The notes below the pieces were generated by a model. That model was not told the DNA's origin. It made no database searches and saw only the letters and a list, made by a program, of their open reading frames with translations. DNA of 64,000 nucleotides from Pleodorina starrii (Eukaryota > Chlorophyta > Chlorophyceae > Chlamydomonadales > Volvocaceae): the NCBI GenBank assembly GCA_030267565.1, contig BRXU01000005.1:4157501-4221500 (forward strand). The letters run 5' to 3'. This document shows, piece after piece, positions 10,893 through 20,055 of the stretch (positions are counted from its first letter, which is position 1; each line of letters begins with the position of its first letter). The translations under genes and the position numbers were made by a program.

Positions 10893-13800
10893 ATGTCAGC
10901 CTTCCAGCTCGCCGACGACTTTGACGTGGGCGACGAGTATGACGCCCCGCGCGAGACGGGGCTCCTACCTCGCGTGCCTGCGTCGCCAGCCGACCGGCGA
11001 CATCTTAGCGCGCTTAACAGGGTCGGGCCACAAGACGCCCGGGCCACACAGGCCCGCCTGGCGGGCGGCCTCAGCCCTCGCGAGTCGCCGGCCTCTCTAG
11101 TGACGGCCAACCCGAGCTCGTCACTCAGCCTCCGCCACCTGCCTGAACCAACCAACGGCGGCACCCCCATTCGTCAGCAGTCGCCTCCTTCTGGCGCCGG
11201 CTCCCGCCTCTTTCTCCACAGCCTCCGGAGCATCCACGGCGCCCAACCACCTCGCCCACGTTCTCCCCCGTCACCCCTGCCCTCCCCGGGGCCTCTGGAG
11301 GGCGGCTGGCCGCTCATGGCGGCCGCTGCCGCTCTTAACCCCTATGGTGGCGGCTTTGAGGCTCTGACGGCCTTGGAGGTGCCCGCCGCCGCCGCCGAGG
11401 CGGCAGGCGGGCGCCCCCGGGCAGTGGGAGCTGCGGAGCCGGAGATAGCAGCGGAGACGGGGGAGCGCGACGCTGCAACCATGCGAGCCGCGGCGGCGGT
11501 GGCAGCGGCGATGGACGCCGCGGCCACCGACGCGGCGGCGCGCGCGGCTGCGGAACGGACCGCGGCGGATACGGCCACCGCACGCGTGCCGGGCGTCACC
11601 GCCTTGGCGGACGGGCTTGCTATGGGCGCCGCGGCGGCGCTGGGCGCTCCAGCAGCGCCGGGCGCCGCGGCGGTACCGGCCGCCCACGCTGGCGTCCCCG
11701 GTTGTGATCCGGACCGGCTGCCCGCCCGCCGCCACGCCCTCGCTGGAGGGGCCCGTCGCGTGCTGGTGCCGGACCACACGCTCGAGGACACGCCGACCAC
11801 CGCGGTGCCGCCCTACACGCCCCTGTCCGTCTACCACACGGCGGATGAAGATGGTCGCACAGGGTGGAGGTTTGAGGGCTCGAGCCCCTTGGGGACCGAG
11901 CCCGGGCTGCGGGGGAACGGCGGTGTAGGACGGGGGAACCTCCTGCAAGGGGACAGCCCGGGGTTTGTTTTTGACGCCCCGCGCGTGCAGTTGCCTGCGG
12001 GGGGCCCGGCGGAGGGCATAGTTAGGACTGTGCTGGGTTACCGAGAGGTGGCGCAGGGGGGCGCGCGCCTGCATGCGAGCGTGCAGGAGGATCAGGATCA
12101 GGAGGGGGCAGATCGGGATTATGTAGAGAGGCTCATGGCCCGACTGCACCCTGGTGGCGCGATTGGCACCAGGCCGGCGACGCGCGGAACGGGTCCTCCG
12201 GTGGGCCCGCCTGCGCGGGATGCCGATGAGCTGCAGGCCGTGCTGCACGCCCTGCGGTCCATTGGGTACATTCCCCACGCAACCCAGCGCCCCCGCGACG
12301 GCGCGGGAGGGGGGCAAGAGCGCCGGGAGTCGCACGGCGACAACACTGCCACCGCCCGTGATAGGGCAGGCTCCAACGGGGTTGGGGGCCGGCCGTGGTG
12401 GCAAGATTTACAAATGGAGGCCGCCAGCTTCGGACCCGGCCCTGAGACGCCCCCCGACCTGCTCTGGACTGTTGGGCAGGTGGACACCATCCTCTCTTAC
12501 CACCAGCAGCGGGGCGCAAGGGGGGGCCGTGTCGCGCAGCTGTATGCCCTGGCGAGCCTGCGCACTCTGCCCGACACGCCCACAGCCAATCACCTAGTCG
12601 GGCTCCCGCTGCCCACACAGGCGGATCCGGCTATCTGGACAATTTCCCTAATGTTGTCCTACGTCCCCCATGCCTCCTCCCAGCAGGGTTGCACGGAGGC
12701 CGAGCTCTACTGGGTGGAGCTCCGTCATTACCTGAACAGGACCTACCCGCCGGTACCCCGCCGCGCCACGCTGCCCGCGGGTGCGGCGGGGCTGGGGCCC
12801 CCACTTGCGGCACCGCCACCGCAAGCGGCCAATGCCACCTCGCCACCAGGGGCCCCCTCAACCGGCGGTGCGCCGCCGACGCCGCCCACGCCGCCGCCTG
12901 GCCCCAATCCCCCACCACCTCCCTCGCCTTTGCCGTCCCCCTCTGGCGCCTCGCCGTCGGTGACACCAGCCGTGACGACGACGCCGTCGGACACGTCGGC
13001 CGGCGTGCAACGCCGGCCGGGCGAGATTGTCGCTCTCCCCCAGGACGACTGGGAGCCCGCCAAACCCGTCCAGGGCCAGGGCTACGAGTTCGACGGGAAG
13101 CCCCAAAACTATACAGCCTTCAAGAGCAAGGTGGAGAACTACCTGGTGACGGCGCTGGGGCCACGGTCTAGTGCCCGCTACAAGCACGCTGATTACAAGC
13201 ACGTCGTCACCGTGCTGGTCAGCATGTTCCTAAAAGCGGACAGCCCGCCCCGGCGGACGTACACGCAGCAGCGAATCGGCGAGCTGCTCGATGATCATTT
13301 CGCCGAGTACACGGCCGCTGGCGGGGACGCGGCGCTCTACCGCGGTCAGGCAGCGCCGCGGGAGGGCGCGCGCAACTTCGTCGACTTCTGGCTCGCCAAC
13401 GTGCTACAGATCACGGCTGGCAACGGCGCCGTTATCGAGCAGGAGTACGACGCGTACGTGTACCCGGTCGGAGTGGACCCAAACACCGCCGTCACCGAGT
13501 TCACCAGCCGGTTTTCGCTGCTGCCCGCTGAGACGTACGCCGAGCCAAGGAAGGCGCAATGGTTCCTGCGTGCCGCCATCCGCGCTCTCGCCGGCTACAA
13601 GCAGCTGAAGGAAGCGGTCCTGCGCCTCCGGACCGAAGACAAGTTCCACCTGCTCACGCTCCGGCAGGCGGCCAATATCATCGGCGCCATGGTGGGGGGA
13701 TCGGGGCTTTCCGGCCTGCAGCAGCGGCCTCCACACACGCTAAAGGAAGAGGACGACGGCGTCGGCGGCGGCAGCGGCGGGGGCACAGGTGGCGGCGGCA

Positions 13801-15560
13801 GTGCCACAGTCGGCGGTGGCTCTGGCAACAACAGTAGCGGCGGCGGCGGCGGCGGCAATGGGACAGGCGGCGGAGGCGGCCGCAAGAACCACACGGTCAA
13901 TGCGTTGGCGCCGTCCGGCAACAGATCCAAGGGCAACGCCCCCCGCGCCGAGCACGACCAGGTCACAATGGCGGCGGCCGCGGCGGCAGACCGGATCTGC
14001 CCCGAAGGACGCTGGGTAGCCCACCAGGACAAGACCTGCCGCCTGCACCCCTTCCTGGGCAGCAACCACAAGCAGCGGCACTGCAGGGGGTCCAAGCAGC
14101 GCATAGCGACGGATCCGGCGGGGCTGCTGGCGGAGATGCAGGCGAAGGTTCACGAGGCGCGGCAAGGGCGGGGGCTGCCGGCGGATTTGACGGACAAGTC
14201 TGTGCCAGCGTTGGCTTTGGCGCCTAGCGCTTCGCAACGCCAGGTCGACCGCATGGACGCGCAGCTTCAGCAGCTCCATCAGCTGCTGGCGGCGGAGCGC
14301 ATCCCGTCGTCAGCTGTATCGGAGGCAGCGGCCCCGCTGCCGGTACAGATGCTCGCATGGCGGCAGCAAGCAGCGCAGGCGCCACCGCCCCCACCACAGT
14401 CGGTGGCCCCCTCGGCAGTATCCTACCACCGGCACCCGGCAACGCCCCAGCTGCAGCACCCGCCTGCGTCGTACGCGGCCCCCTCCACGCCACCGCCACC
14501 GCCACCCTGGCCGGCAGCGGTGGCGATGCCCGCCGCCATGCCGGGCCCATACGATGCAGCGCCCCACTCATCCATAGCGCTGCCCTTCGGAACCTACGCC
14601 GTCTGCCCGGTCGGCGCGACGGTGGCAGAGCGCATGCCGCCGGGCTTCCAGCAGCATAACAGCCATGCACCTGCCAAGGCTCCGGAGAAAGGCCCGGCAG
14701 CCGCGCCCGGCTCTTACGACCACACCGCCGTCGCCGTGTTGCCTGGCCCGCTGACCCAGGCCATACAGCTACTGGACAATGCACGAAATTGCCTCGTCCA
14801 AATGCAGTCGTCGGCCCTGGCCGCGGTAAAGCCAGCGCCGCCGCCACTGGCGGCAGCGCAGGCAGCACCGCCGGCCGCCGCGCTGGCGTCGCCTGCAGCC
14901 GCCCTGCCGCCGTCGCCATCGGCGTCGGCGCTGGTGGCGCTCGCGACGCCGGCAGCCGCACTGGCGATGACGGACGCCTCGCTCCACCCAGCCAATATGG
15001 CCCTGTCGGACCACGACGACCTGGCGCGGCCGCTGCCGTACCTGCAGCAAACCTGGCCGGCAGAGAGCCTGCTGGTGGGCGGCGAGCTGGTGCGCGACGT
15101 GCTGGTCGACACCGGCAGCGCCATCATCATAGTCGCGCAGCGCTTGGCGGATCGGCTGCAGCTGCGGTGCCAGCCACGGCCCGAGTACACCGTCACCACC
15201 GCGGCAGGCCGCTCAACGCTGCTTGGCGAGGTGTGCGGGGGCCTGACGCTCACGTTCGGTGCCGGTGCTGGTCAGGGCCACACCATCTGGCTGCCGGCCA
15301 TGCTGGCAGCGGACTCCGGCGCCGAGGCCTATGAGTTGTTGCTGGGCATGCGCGCACTGCAGCCGCTTCAGTCCCGACTCGACCTGCGTGAGGGCCGGGA
15401 GAAACTTGAGATGTGGCCGCCGGGACACGGGTACCTTGGCATTCCCATCATCATCCGCTGGCCGTCCCTGGGCGGCGGTGTCGCACCACTAGCCGCGAGC
15501 ACAGCGGCGCCCACACTTCCACAGCCGCCCCCTCTCGCGGGGGGCGGCGGCTCCTTATGA
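10893..15560 (+). CDS. retrotransposon Gag-protease protein
   Basis: 1555 residues. Residues 1-640 are Ala/Gly/Pro/Arg-rich and low in complexity; 640-690 is a proline-rich linker. About 725-935 is a helical Gag-like core, beginning near EFDGKPQNYTAFK, expected to form the particle shell. About 945-985 is a polyglycine run. About 1034-1070 has Cys/His residues (ICPEGRW..KTCRLHPF..RHC) in the place of a nucleocapsid knuckle, but not in CCHC spacing. An Ala/Pro/Gln-rich stretch follows. The aspartic protease active site is VLVDTGSA at about residue 1405, and the flap/second half ends near ELLLGMRAL. Its stop TGA overlaps the RT start as ATGA (15557-15560). Confidence 0.88.
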   Translation: MSAFQLADDFDVGDEYDAPRETGLLPRVPASPADRRHLSALNRVGPQDARATQARLAGGLSPRESPASLVTANPSSSLSLRHLPEPTNGGTPIRQQSPPSGAGSRLFLHSLRSIHGAQPPRPRSPPSPLPSPGPLEGGWPLMAAAAALNPYGGGFEALTALEVPAAAAEAAGGRPRAVGAAEPEIAAETGERDAATMRAAAAVAAAMDAAATDAAARAAAERTAADTATARVPGVTALADGLAMGAAAALGAPAAPGAAAVPAAHAGVPGCDPDRLPARRHALAGGARRVLVPDHTLEDTPTTAVPPYTPLSVYHTADEDGRTGWRFEGSSPLGTEPGLRGNGGVGRGNLLQGDSPGFVFDAPRVQLPAGGPAEGIVRTVLGYREVAQGGARLHASVQEDQDQEGADRDYVERLMARLHPGGAIGTRPATRGTGPPVGPPARDADELQAVLHALRSIGYIPHATQRPRDGAGGGQERRESHGDNTATARDRAGSNGVGGRPWWQDLQMEAASFGPGPETPPDLLWTVGQVDTILSYHQQRGARGGRVAQLYALASLRTLPDTPTANHLVGLPLPTQADPAIWTISLMLSYVPHASSQQGCTEAELYWVELRHYLNRTYPPVPRRATLPAGAAGLGPPLAAPPPQAANATSPPGAPSTGGAPPTPPTPPPGPNPPPPPSPLPSPSGASPSVTPAVTTTPSDTSAGVQRRPGEIVALPQDDWEPAKPVQGQGYEFDGKPQNYTAFKSKVENYLVTALGPRSSARYKHADYKHVVTVLVSMFLKADSPPRRTYTQQRIGELLDDHFAEYTAAGGDAALYRGQAAPREGARNFVDFWLANVLQITAGNGAVIEQEYDAYVYPVGVDPNTAVTEFTSRFSLLPAETYAEPRKAQWFLRAAIRALAGYKQLKEAVLRLRTEDKFHLLTLRQAANIIGAMVGGSGLSGLQQRPPHTLKEEDDGVGGGSGGGTGGGGSATVGGGSGNNSSGGGGGGNGTGGGGGRKNHTVNALAPSGNRSKGNAPRAEHDQVTMAAAAAADRICPEGRWVAHQDKTCRLHPFLGSNHKQRHCRGSKQRIATDPAGLLAEMQAKVHEARQGRGLPADLTDKSVPALALAPSASQRQVDRMDAQLQQLHQLLAAERIPSSAVSEAAAPLPVQMLAWRQQAAQAPPPPPQSVAPSAVSYHRHPATPQLQHPPASYAAPSTPPPPPPWPAAVAMPAAMPGPYDAAPHSSIALPFGTYAVCPVGATVAERMPPGFQQHNSHAPAKAPEKGPAAAPGSYDHTAVAVLPGPLTQAIQLLDNARNCLVQMQSSALAAVKPAPPPLAAAQAAPPAAALASPAAALPPSPSASALVALATPAAALAMTDASLHPANMALSDHDDLARPLPYLQQTWPAESLLVGGELVRDVLVDTGSAIIIVAQRLADRLQLRCQPRPEYTVTTAAGRSTLLGEVCGGLTLTFGAGAGQGHTIWLPAMLAADSGAEAYELLLGMRALQPLQSRLDLREGREKLEMWPPGHGYLGIPIIIRWPSLGGGVAPLAASTAAPTLPQPPPLAGGGGSL

Positions 15561-18500
15561 GCGCCGCCGAAGCGGCGGGGATGCAGGACCCCGCCGCCTG
15601 GATGCCGGGGCTGTTGGACAGCGACAGCGACAGCGAGTATGACGACGGGCTGCTACAGCCGGCAGACTTCACGCCGGAGGGGAAGCGCATGCTCCCACCC
15701 GAGGCGAAATACGAGGTCACGCCAGGCAAGTGGCTGCTGTGCCAGCGCAGCGAGATGACTCCGGAGCTGAAGCGGCGGTTCCTGGACCTGGTGGGTCGCA
15801 ACGACGACATCTTCGCGCGCAGCATGCGGGATCTGGGCGAGTACCGCGGCGACGTAGGGCCTGCCCGCATCGAGCTGGCGCATCAGCGGCCGATCTATCA
15901 GCGCCCGCGCTCCCACAGCGCGGAGGAGTACGCCGCCATGGACGCAGCCTGCCAGGAGCTGCTGGAAGCCGGGATCATCGAGGAGAGCCGCTCAAGCTCC
16001 TTCGCCATGAACTCCACCCTGCCGCCCAAGCGAGCGGCGGACGGCACCTGGACGCAGCGGCGGTTTTGCCAGGACGCGCGCGAGCTCAACGCCGCCACGC
16101 TGCCTGACCTGCACCTATCGCCGCTGCCAGAGCAGCTTTTCCAGCAAGTGGGCGATGCTACGTGGCTGACCAAGATGGACTGCCGGGCCGCCTTCCTGCA
16201 GATCCCGCTGGCGCCCGAGCACCGGGAGCGCACTAGCTTCTGGTGGCGCCGGCGGCTGATGCAGTACAAGCGCCTGGTGTACGGCCTGCGGAATGCCACC
16301 GCCCACTTTCAGCGCGTCATGGACCACGCCATCCGCAAGCACGGCCTGGAGGAGTTCGTCGTCTGCTATGTGGACGACTTGCTTATCTACAGCCAAACGG
16401 CGGAGCAGCACCTTGAGCACCTGGCTCGGGTGTTCGCCATGCTGCGGGAGATTGGCATCCGGCTCCACCCGGAGAAGACGCTGGTGGGCGGTGACGCGGT
16501 GGAGTTCCTGGGCTTCATGGTGTCGGCGCAGGGCCTGTCGCCGACACGCGCCAAGGTGGAGGCGCTGCTGGCGCTGGAGCCGCCGAACTCGTCGGCGGCT
16601 GTACGGCGGCTGCTGGGCATGTTCTCGTATTACCGGGGGCTTGTTCCGCACTTCGCTGACATCACCGCGCCACTCAACCCGTTGACTAGCACCAAGTACG
16701 TGTGGCAGCCCAGCTCGTGGGGGCCGGAGCAACAGGCAGCGCTGGACGAACTCAAGCGGATCTACACCCAGATGGACGGGCCGGTGTTGCGGCGGGTCCA
16801 GCCGGACCGGCCGCTTATCCTGCATACGGACTTCTCGGGCGTGGGCATCAGCGGCATCCTCGGGCAGTTGGACGACAGTGGGCAGGAGTACCTGTGCGCG
16901 GCAGTCTCAAGATCGCTCAACGTGCACGAACGTAGGTACGACAGCTACAAGGGCGAGCTGCTGGCGGTGGTGTGGGCGTGCAAGATGTTCTACCCTTACC
17001 TAGCGGCCCGCCACTTCACCGTCGTCACGGACCACGCGCCGCTGCTGTGGCTCATGTCGCAGCAAGACGGCCTGCCGGCGCAGTATGCCCGGTGGGCCTT
17101 GCAGCTGCAGGCGTTTGCCTTCGACGTGGCGCACCGGCCCGGCAAGCTGCACCAAAACGCCGACGCCCTCAGCCGCCACCCGCTCACGTCTGCACACGAC
17201 GGCACAGGCGCACGCGTCGACGAGGAGGGCGACCCGCTGCGCCCGCCACCCGTGCTCGTTCAGTACCCGGGCGCGAGCTGGCCGCTGTACGCATACTCGC
17301 GTGCGCCGGAAGGCGCGCAGGCGCCGGCAGCGGTCGTCACGCACTTGGCAGCCGTAGCCAGGTGCTCAGCGGCCCTAGCCCGGCGTTTCTCAGTGCAGCA
17401 TGACCTGGAGGACCCGGCCACCAGCCTGGCCGCCGCCCCCGAGGCAGTCGGGCCGCTCGCTGGTCTGACACACCTCGCTGGCCCAGTGCCCGCTGCACGC
17501 GCCGCATATCTTTGCGTGCACGCGGTGTGTGCTGTGGTCAGTGTGGGGCTGCCGGTCATGGCGGCATCGGAGCTGGAGATCGACGACGAGCTGGAGGCCT
17601 TGGCGGCGGGACAGCCCGCCGCCGGGGATACGGAGGCCTTGGCGGCGGGGCAACCTGCCGCTGGGGAGCTGGAGGCCTTGGCGGCGGGGCAACCTGCCGC
17701 CGGGGTGTCGGCGCCTGGCAGCCCCTCGGGGCCGCCGGTCGCCGGCGATACTACATTGCACATTGCCGTTGCGCTCGTTCGCGACGAAGCCGCTGCACTA
17801 CGGCGGCTGCGCGCGGTTTCGGCGCTTGCGCTGCGCCTCCGCGCTGGAACAGGGGAGATTCTCGGAGTCAACACAGCACTTGTTCAACACGTCCTCTTTC
17901 CGGCAGCAGTAGGGGGCACTGGGGTTACGATTCTGGAGCTGCCGGGCGGCCTCGCTTCTGGCCTGCTCGCGTGCCTGGGTTTGGGTTTTCAGATACAGCG
18001 CTATGTGCACCTCTCATGCGACGCCCGCGAGCGGCGCGCGGTGGCACAACTTGTGCCTGTTTGGGGGATGCATTACGATGGTCAGCTTTCAGCAGGGGCT
18101 TGGGATTCGGGGCTAGTACCGGAGTTTAGCACACCCACGGAGCTTCTTCACTGGGGAGCGTCAGCAGCAGCCGTCGAGGCAATGGGCTTGGGGGACACGT
18201 CTGTGTGTTTAGTAGTAGGCAGCTGGGGGGGATCCACGTCCTGGGATACGCAGCACGTAGTTAGTTTCTTGGGGGGATTGCAGCACTATCGCGGCACACA
18301 AAGCTGGAGCTGGAGCTGGAGCTGCTGGAGACGTCATCCCCGCCGCCGGTCTTCCAGTTCGCTCTCTCCTTCTGCATGGCGCTGCACCGCGCGTTCGTCA
18401 CGCCGCACGACATGCAGTATCCTGCGGCACGGCACCTTGTGGCCTCACCGCAGGGGGGGGGAAGTGAGCTGGCGCCGCCGATTTCTTCTGGGGCCGCGGC

Positions 18501-18562
18501 AGCGGTCTCGGGGTCGGTGGCAGGACTGGCGGGAGGGGCAGCGCCGCCGCTACCGGCCTTAG
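15557..18562 (+). CDS. retrotransposon reverse transcriptase-RNase H, with methyltransferase-like tail
   Basis: About 1001 residues from the ATG at 15557, in the -1 frame relative to Gag-protease; the frame is also open back to 15413. The RT fingers and palm cover about residues 100-330, with catalytic YVDDLL at about 271 and LGFMVS following. RNase H begins with LHTDFSG at about 421, continues through GELLAVVWA and TDHAPLLW, and ends with HRPGKLHQNADALSR, the Ty3/Gypsy signature. A threefold 12-residue repeat (LEALAAGQPAAG-like) lies at about 678-717. About 790-905 resembles a Rossmann SAM-methyltransferase start (ILELPGGLASGLL, then HLSCDARERRAV). After 18277 this frame becomes Arg/Ser-rich and looks non-coding, and the true coding frame appears to move -1 into the integrase frame. 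Confidence 0.88.
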   Translation: MSAAEAAGMQDPAAWMPGLLDSDSDSEYDDGLLQPADFTPEGKRMLPPEAKYEVTPGKWLLCQRSEMTPELKRRFLDLVGRNDDIFARSMRDLGEYRGDVGPARIELAHQRPIYQRPRSHSAEEYAAMDAACQELLEAGIIEESRSSSFAMNSTLPPKRAADGTWTQRRFCQDARELNAATLPDLHLSPLPEQLFQQVGDATWLTKMDCRAAFLQIPLAPEHRERTSFWWRRRLMQYKRLVYGLRNATAHFQRVMDHAIRKHGLEEFVVCYVDDLLIYSQTAEQHLEHLARVFAMLREIGIRLHPEKTLVGGDAVEFLGFMVSAQGLSPTRAKVEALLALEPPNSSAAVRRLLGMFSYYRGLVPHFADITAPLNPLTSTKYVWQPSSWGPEQQAALDELKRIYTQMDGPVLRRVQPDRPLILHTDFSGVGISGILGQLDDSGQEYLCAAVSRSLNVHERRYDSYKGELLAVVWACKMFYPYLAARHFTVVTDHAPLLWLMSQQDGLPAQYARWALQLQAFAFDVAHRPGKLHQNADALSRHPLTSAHDGTGARVDEEGDPLRPPPVLVQYPGASWPLYAYSRAPEGAQAPAAVVTHLAAVARCSAALARRFSVQHDLEDPATSLAAAPEAVGPLAGLTHLAGPVPAARAAYLCVHAVCAVVSVGLPVMAASELEIDDELEALAAGQPAAGDTEALAAGQPAAGELEALAAGQPAAGVSAPGSPSGPPVAGDTTLHIAVALVRDEAAALRRLRAVSALALRLRAGTGEILGVNTALVQHVLFPAAVGGTGVTILELPGGLASGLLACLGLGFQIQRYVHLSCDARERRAVAQLVPVWGMHYDGQLSAGAWDSGLVPEFSTPTELLHWGASAAAVEAMGLGDTSVCLVVGSWGGSTSWDTQHVVSFLGGLQHYRGTQSWSWSWSCWRRHPRRRSSSSLSPSAWRCTARSSRRTTCSILRHGTLWPHRRGGEVSWRRRFLLGPRQRSRGRWQDWREGQRRRYRP

Positions 18563-20055
18563 CGGTTTCCGCTGTGGCGGTCCGCTGGTCGGCGGCGGCG
18601 GCCTGGGATGAGGAGCTGACGCCGCTGGCCTGCGCCTTGCTGACACAGCGGGCGCCTGGGCTGGCGGTGGTCATGGCCACGGCTGGGCTTGCCTCGGCTG
18701 TGGATGCGCAGGAGAGCGCATTGGCGGAAGGGACCGACCCTGACGTGTGGCTTGACGCGTCAACGCTGGCGCACCTCCAGGGCGCGCCGGCGGGGGTCGG
18801 GACCGACGGGCGGCCGGAACGGCGCGTGCTCCGACGGGCCGCGCTGTACCGGTGGACGGGGGATCAATTGCTTAGGGCCTGCAGCGACGGCTCGACGCGG
18901 GTCTGCCCGCCGCCCGACGCTCGGGAGGCCATCGTGCGGCAAGTGCACGCGGTGGCCCACCTGGGCATACGGCGAACCTTGGCGCTGGTGCAGCTGGGTC
19001 ACTGGTGGCACGGGATGCGAAAAACCGTCCAGCGGGTCGTGCGCAGCTGCAAGCTGTGCGACATGACCAACAGCGGCGGCGTCGCGCGCCCGATCCAGCT
19101 GCAGCCGTTGGCCATACGGGGCATGTTCTACCGCTGGGGCGTGGACCTGGCGGGACCTCTGCCCCCGACTGCGCCATTCGGCTATACTTACGTCATGGTG
19201 TGCATTGAACATTTCACCAAGCATGCGGAGTTTGTGGCCCTGCGGAGCAAGCAGCCCGACGAGACGTCCCGCGGTCTGTTGGAGCTGGTGGCCCGGTTCT
19301 CGGCCCCAGCCGAAGTGGTGACCGACCGCGGCGGTGAGTTCCAAGGGGCTTTCGCGGCGCTGCTGCGGCAATGCTTCGTCGACCATCGGCTGACCTCGGC
19401 GGGCCATCCCCAAGCAGACGGGGCCGCCGAGCGGCTGGTTCAGGTCGTCAAGGCGGCGCTGCGCAAGCACTGCAAGGACACGGGAAGGACGGACGATTGG
19501 GATCTGCAACTGCCTTGGCTGGCGCTCGCCTACCGCTGCTCGCCTCAGGCGTCGACCCGGTACTCGCCATACGAACTCATGTTCGGCGTGCCGCCGGTCG
19601 TACCGCCTGCTGTGCGGGAGCGCATGGCGGAGCCGCTGGGGCTGGCCGGCCCGGTGGGAGCTTACGCGGCGGCGCTCCAAGAGCGCGCCGCACTTCTGCA
19701 GCGGCATGCTCCCATCGCTGCGGCAAATCTGCTCATCGCCCAGCACCGAGACACGCGCCGGTACGCGCACGTGCGCTCAGGCAAGTACCGGCCGCCGGCT
19801 GTGGAGTTCGCCCCGGGCGACTACGTGTATGTGCGCCGGTCAGCGGTGCACAACACTCTGCAGATGCCGGTGTACGACGAGGTGCTGCGCGTAGAGCGGG
19901 TCGGAGCCATGGGGGTAGCAGTGTTGTTAGGGCGTGATGGGGGGCGGATTAGGCGTAGGATAGAGCAGCTGGTGCCGTGCCACCTGCCCGATCTTGATCC
20001 GATCGTCGACGTACGGCTGCAACGGCCAACCGCCGACCTCGCCTGCGAGGTCTGA
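18265..20055 (+). CDS. retrotransposon integrase
   Basis: The frame opens at 18265 and its first ATG is at 18376, which is 559 residues from the stop. Numbered from that Met, the HHCC zinc domain is at about 190-230 (VHAVAHLG, then CKLC). The DDE catalytic core has Asp257 (VDLAGP), Asp317 (VTDRGGEF) and Glu352 (GAAERLVQ), with 34 residues between the second Asp and the Glu. A GPY/F-like module follows (GDYVYVRR..RIEQLVPCHLP). Integrase inserts the cDNA into chromosomal DNA. The segment before the zinc domain, including Ala-rich sequence, probably continues the region started in the RT frame. The frame ends at a UGA at 20053-20055 but stays open beyond it for another 141 codons. Confidence 0.9.
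   Translation, partial: FLGGIAALSRHTKLELELELLETSSPPPVFQFALSFCMALHRAFVTPHDMQYPAARHLVASPQGGGSELAPPISSGAAAAVSGSVAGLAGGAAPPLPALAVSAVAVRWSAAAAWDEELTPLACALLTQRAPGLAVVMATAGLASAVDAQESALAEGTDPDVWLDASTLAHLQGAPAGVGTDGRPERRVLRRAALYRWTGDQLLRACSDGSTRVCPPPDAREAIVRQVHAVAHLGIRRTLALVQLGHWWHGMRKTVQRVVRSCKLCDMTNSGGVARPIQLQPLAIRGMFYRWGVDLAGPLPPTAPFGYTYVMVCIEHFTKHAEFVALRSKQPDETSRGLLELVARFSAPAEVVTDRGGEFQGAFAALLRQCFVDHRLTSAGHPQADGAAERLVQVVKAALRKHCKDTGRTDDWDLQLPWLALAYRCSPQASTRYSPYELMFGVPPVVPPAVRERMAEPLGLAGPVGAYAAALQERAALLQRHAPIAAANLLIAQHRDTRRYAHVRSGKYRPPAVEFAPGDYVYVRRSAVHNTLQMPVYDEVLRVERVGAMGVAVLLGRDGGRIRRRIEQLVPCHLPDLDPIVDVRLQRPTADLACEV
18271..18277 (+). promoter_or_regulatory. candidate -1 ribosomal frameshift heptamer (G GGG GGA)
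   Basis: The heptamer is in exact X XXY YYZ register with the RT frame (codons TTG GGG GGA). It falls just inside the window where the integrase frame is open, which starts at 18265 after a TAG at 18262-18264. A one-base homopolymer indel would give the same picture. Confidence 0.5.

Noticed and set aside
11271..12404. long minus-strand open frames within the retrotransposon
   Set aside because: They are Arg/Ala/Gly-rich shadows of the GC-rich Gag frame and have no domains.
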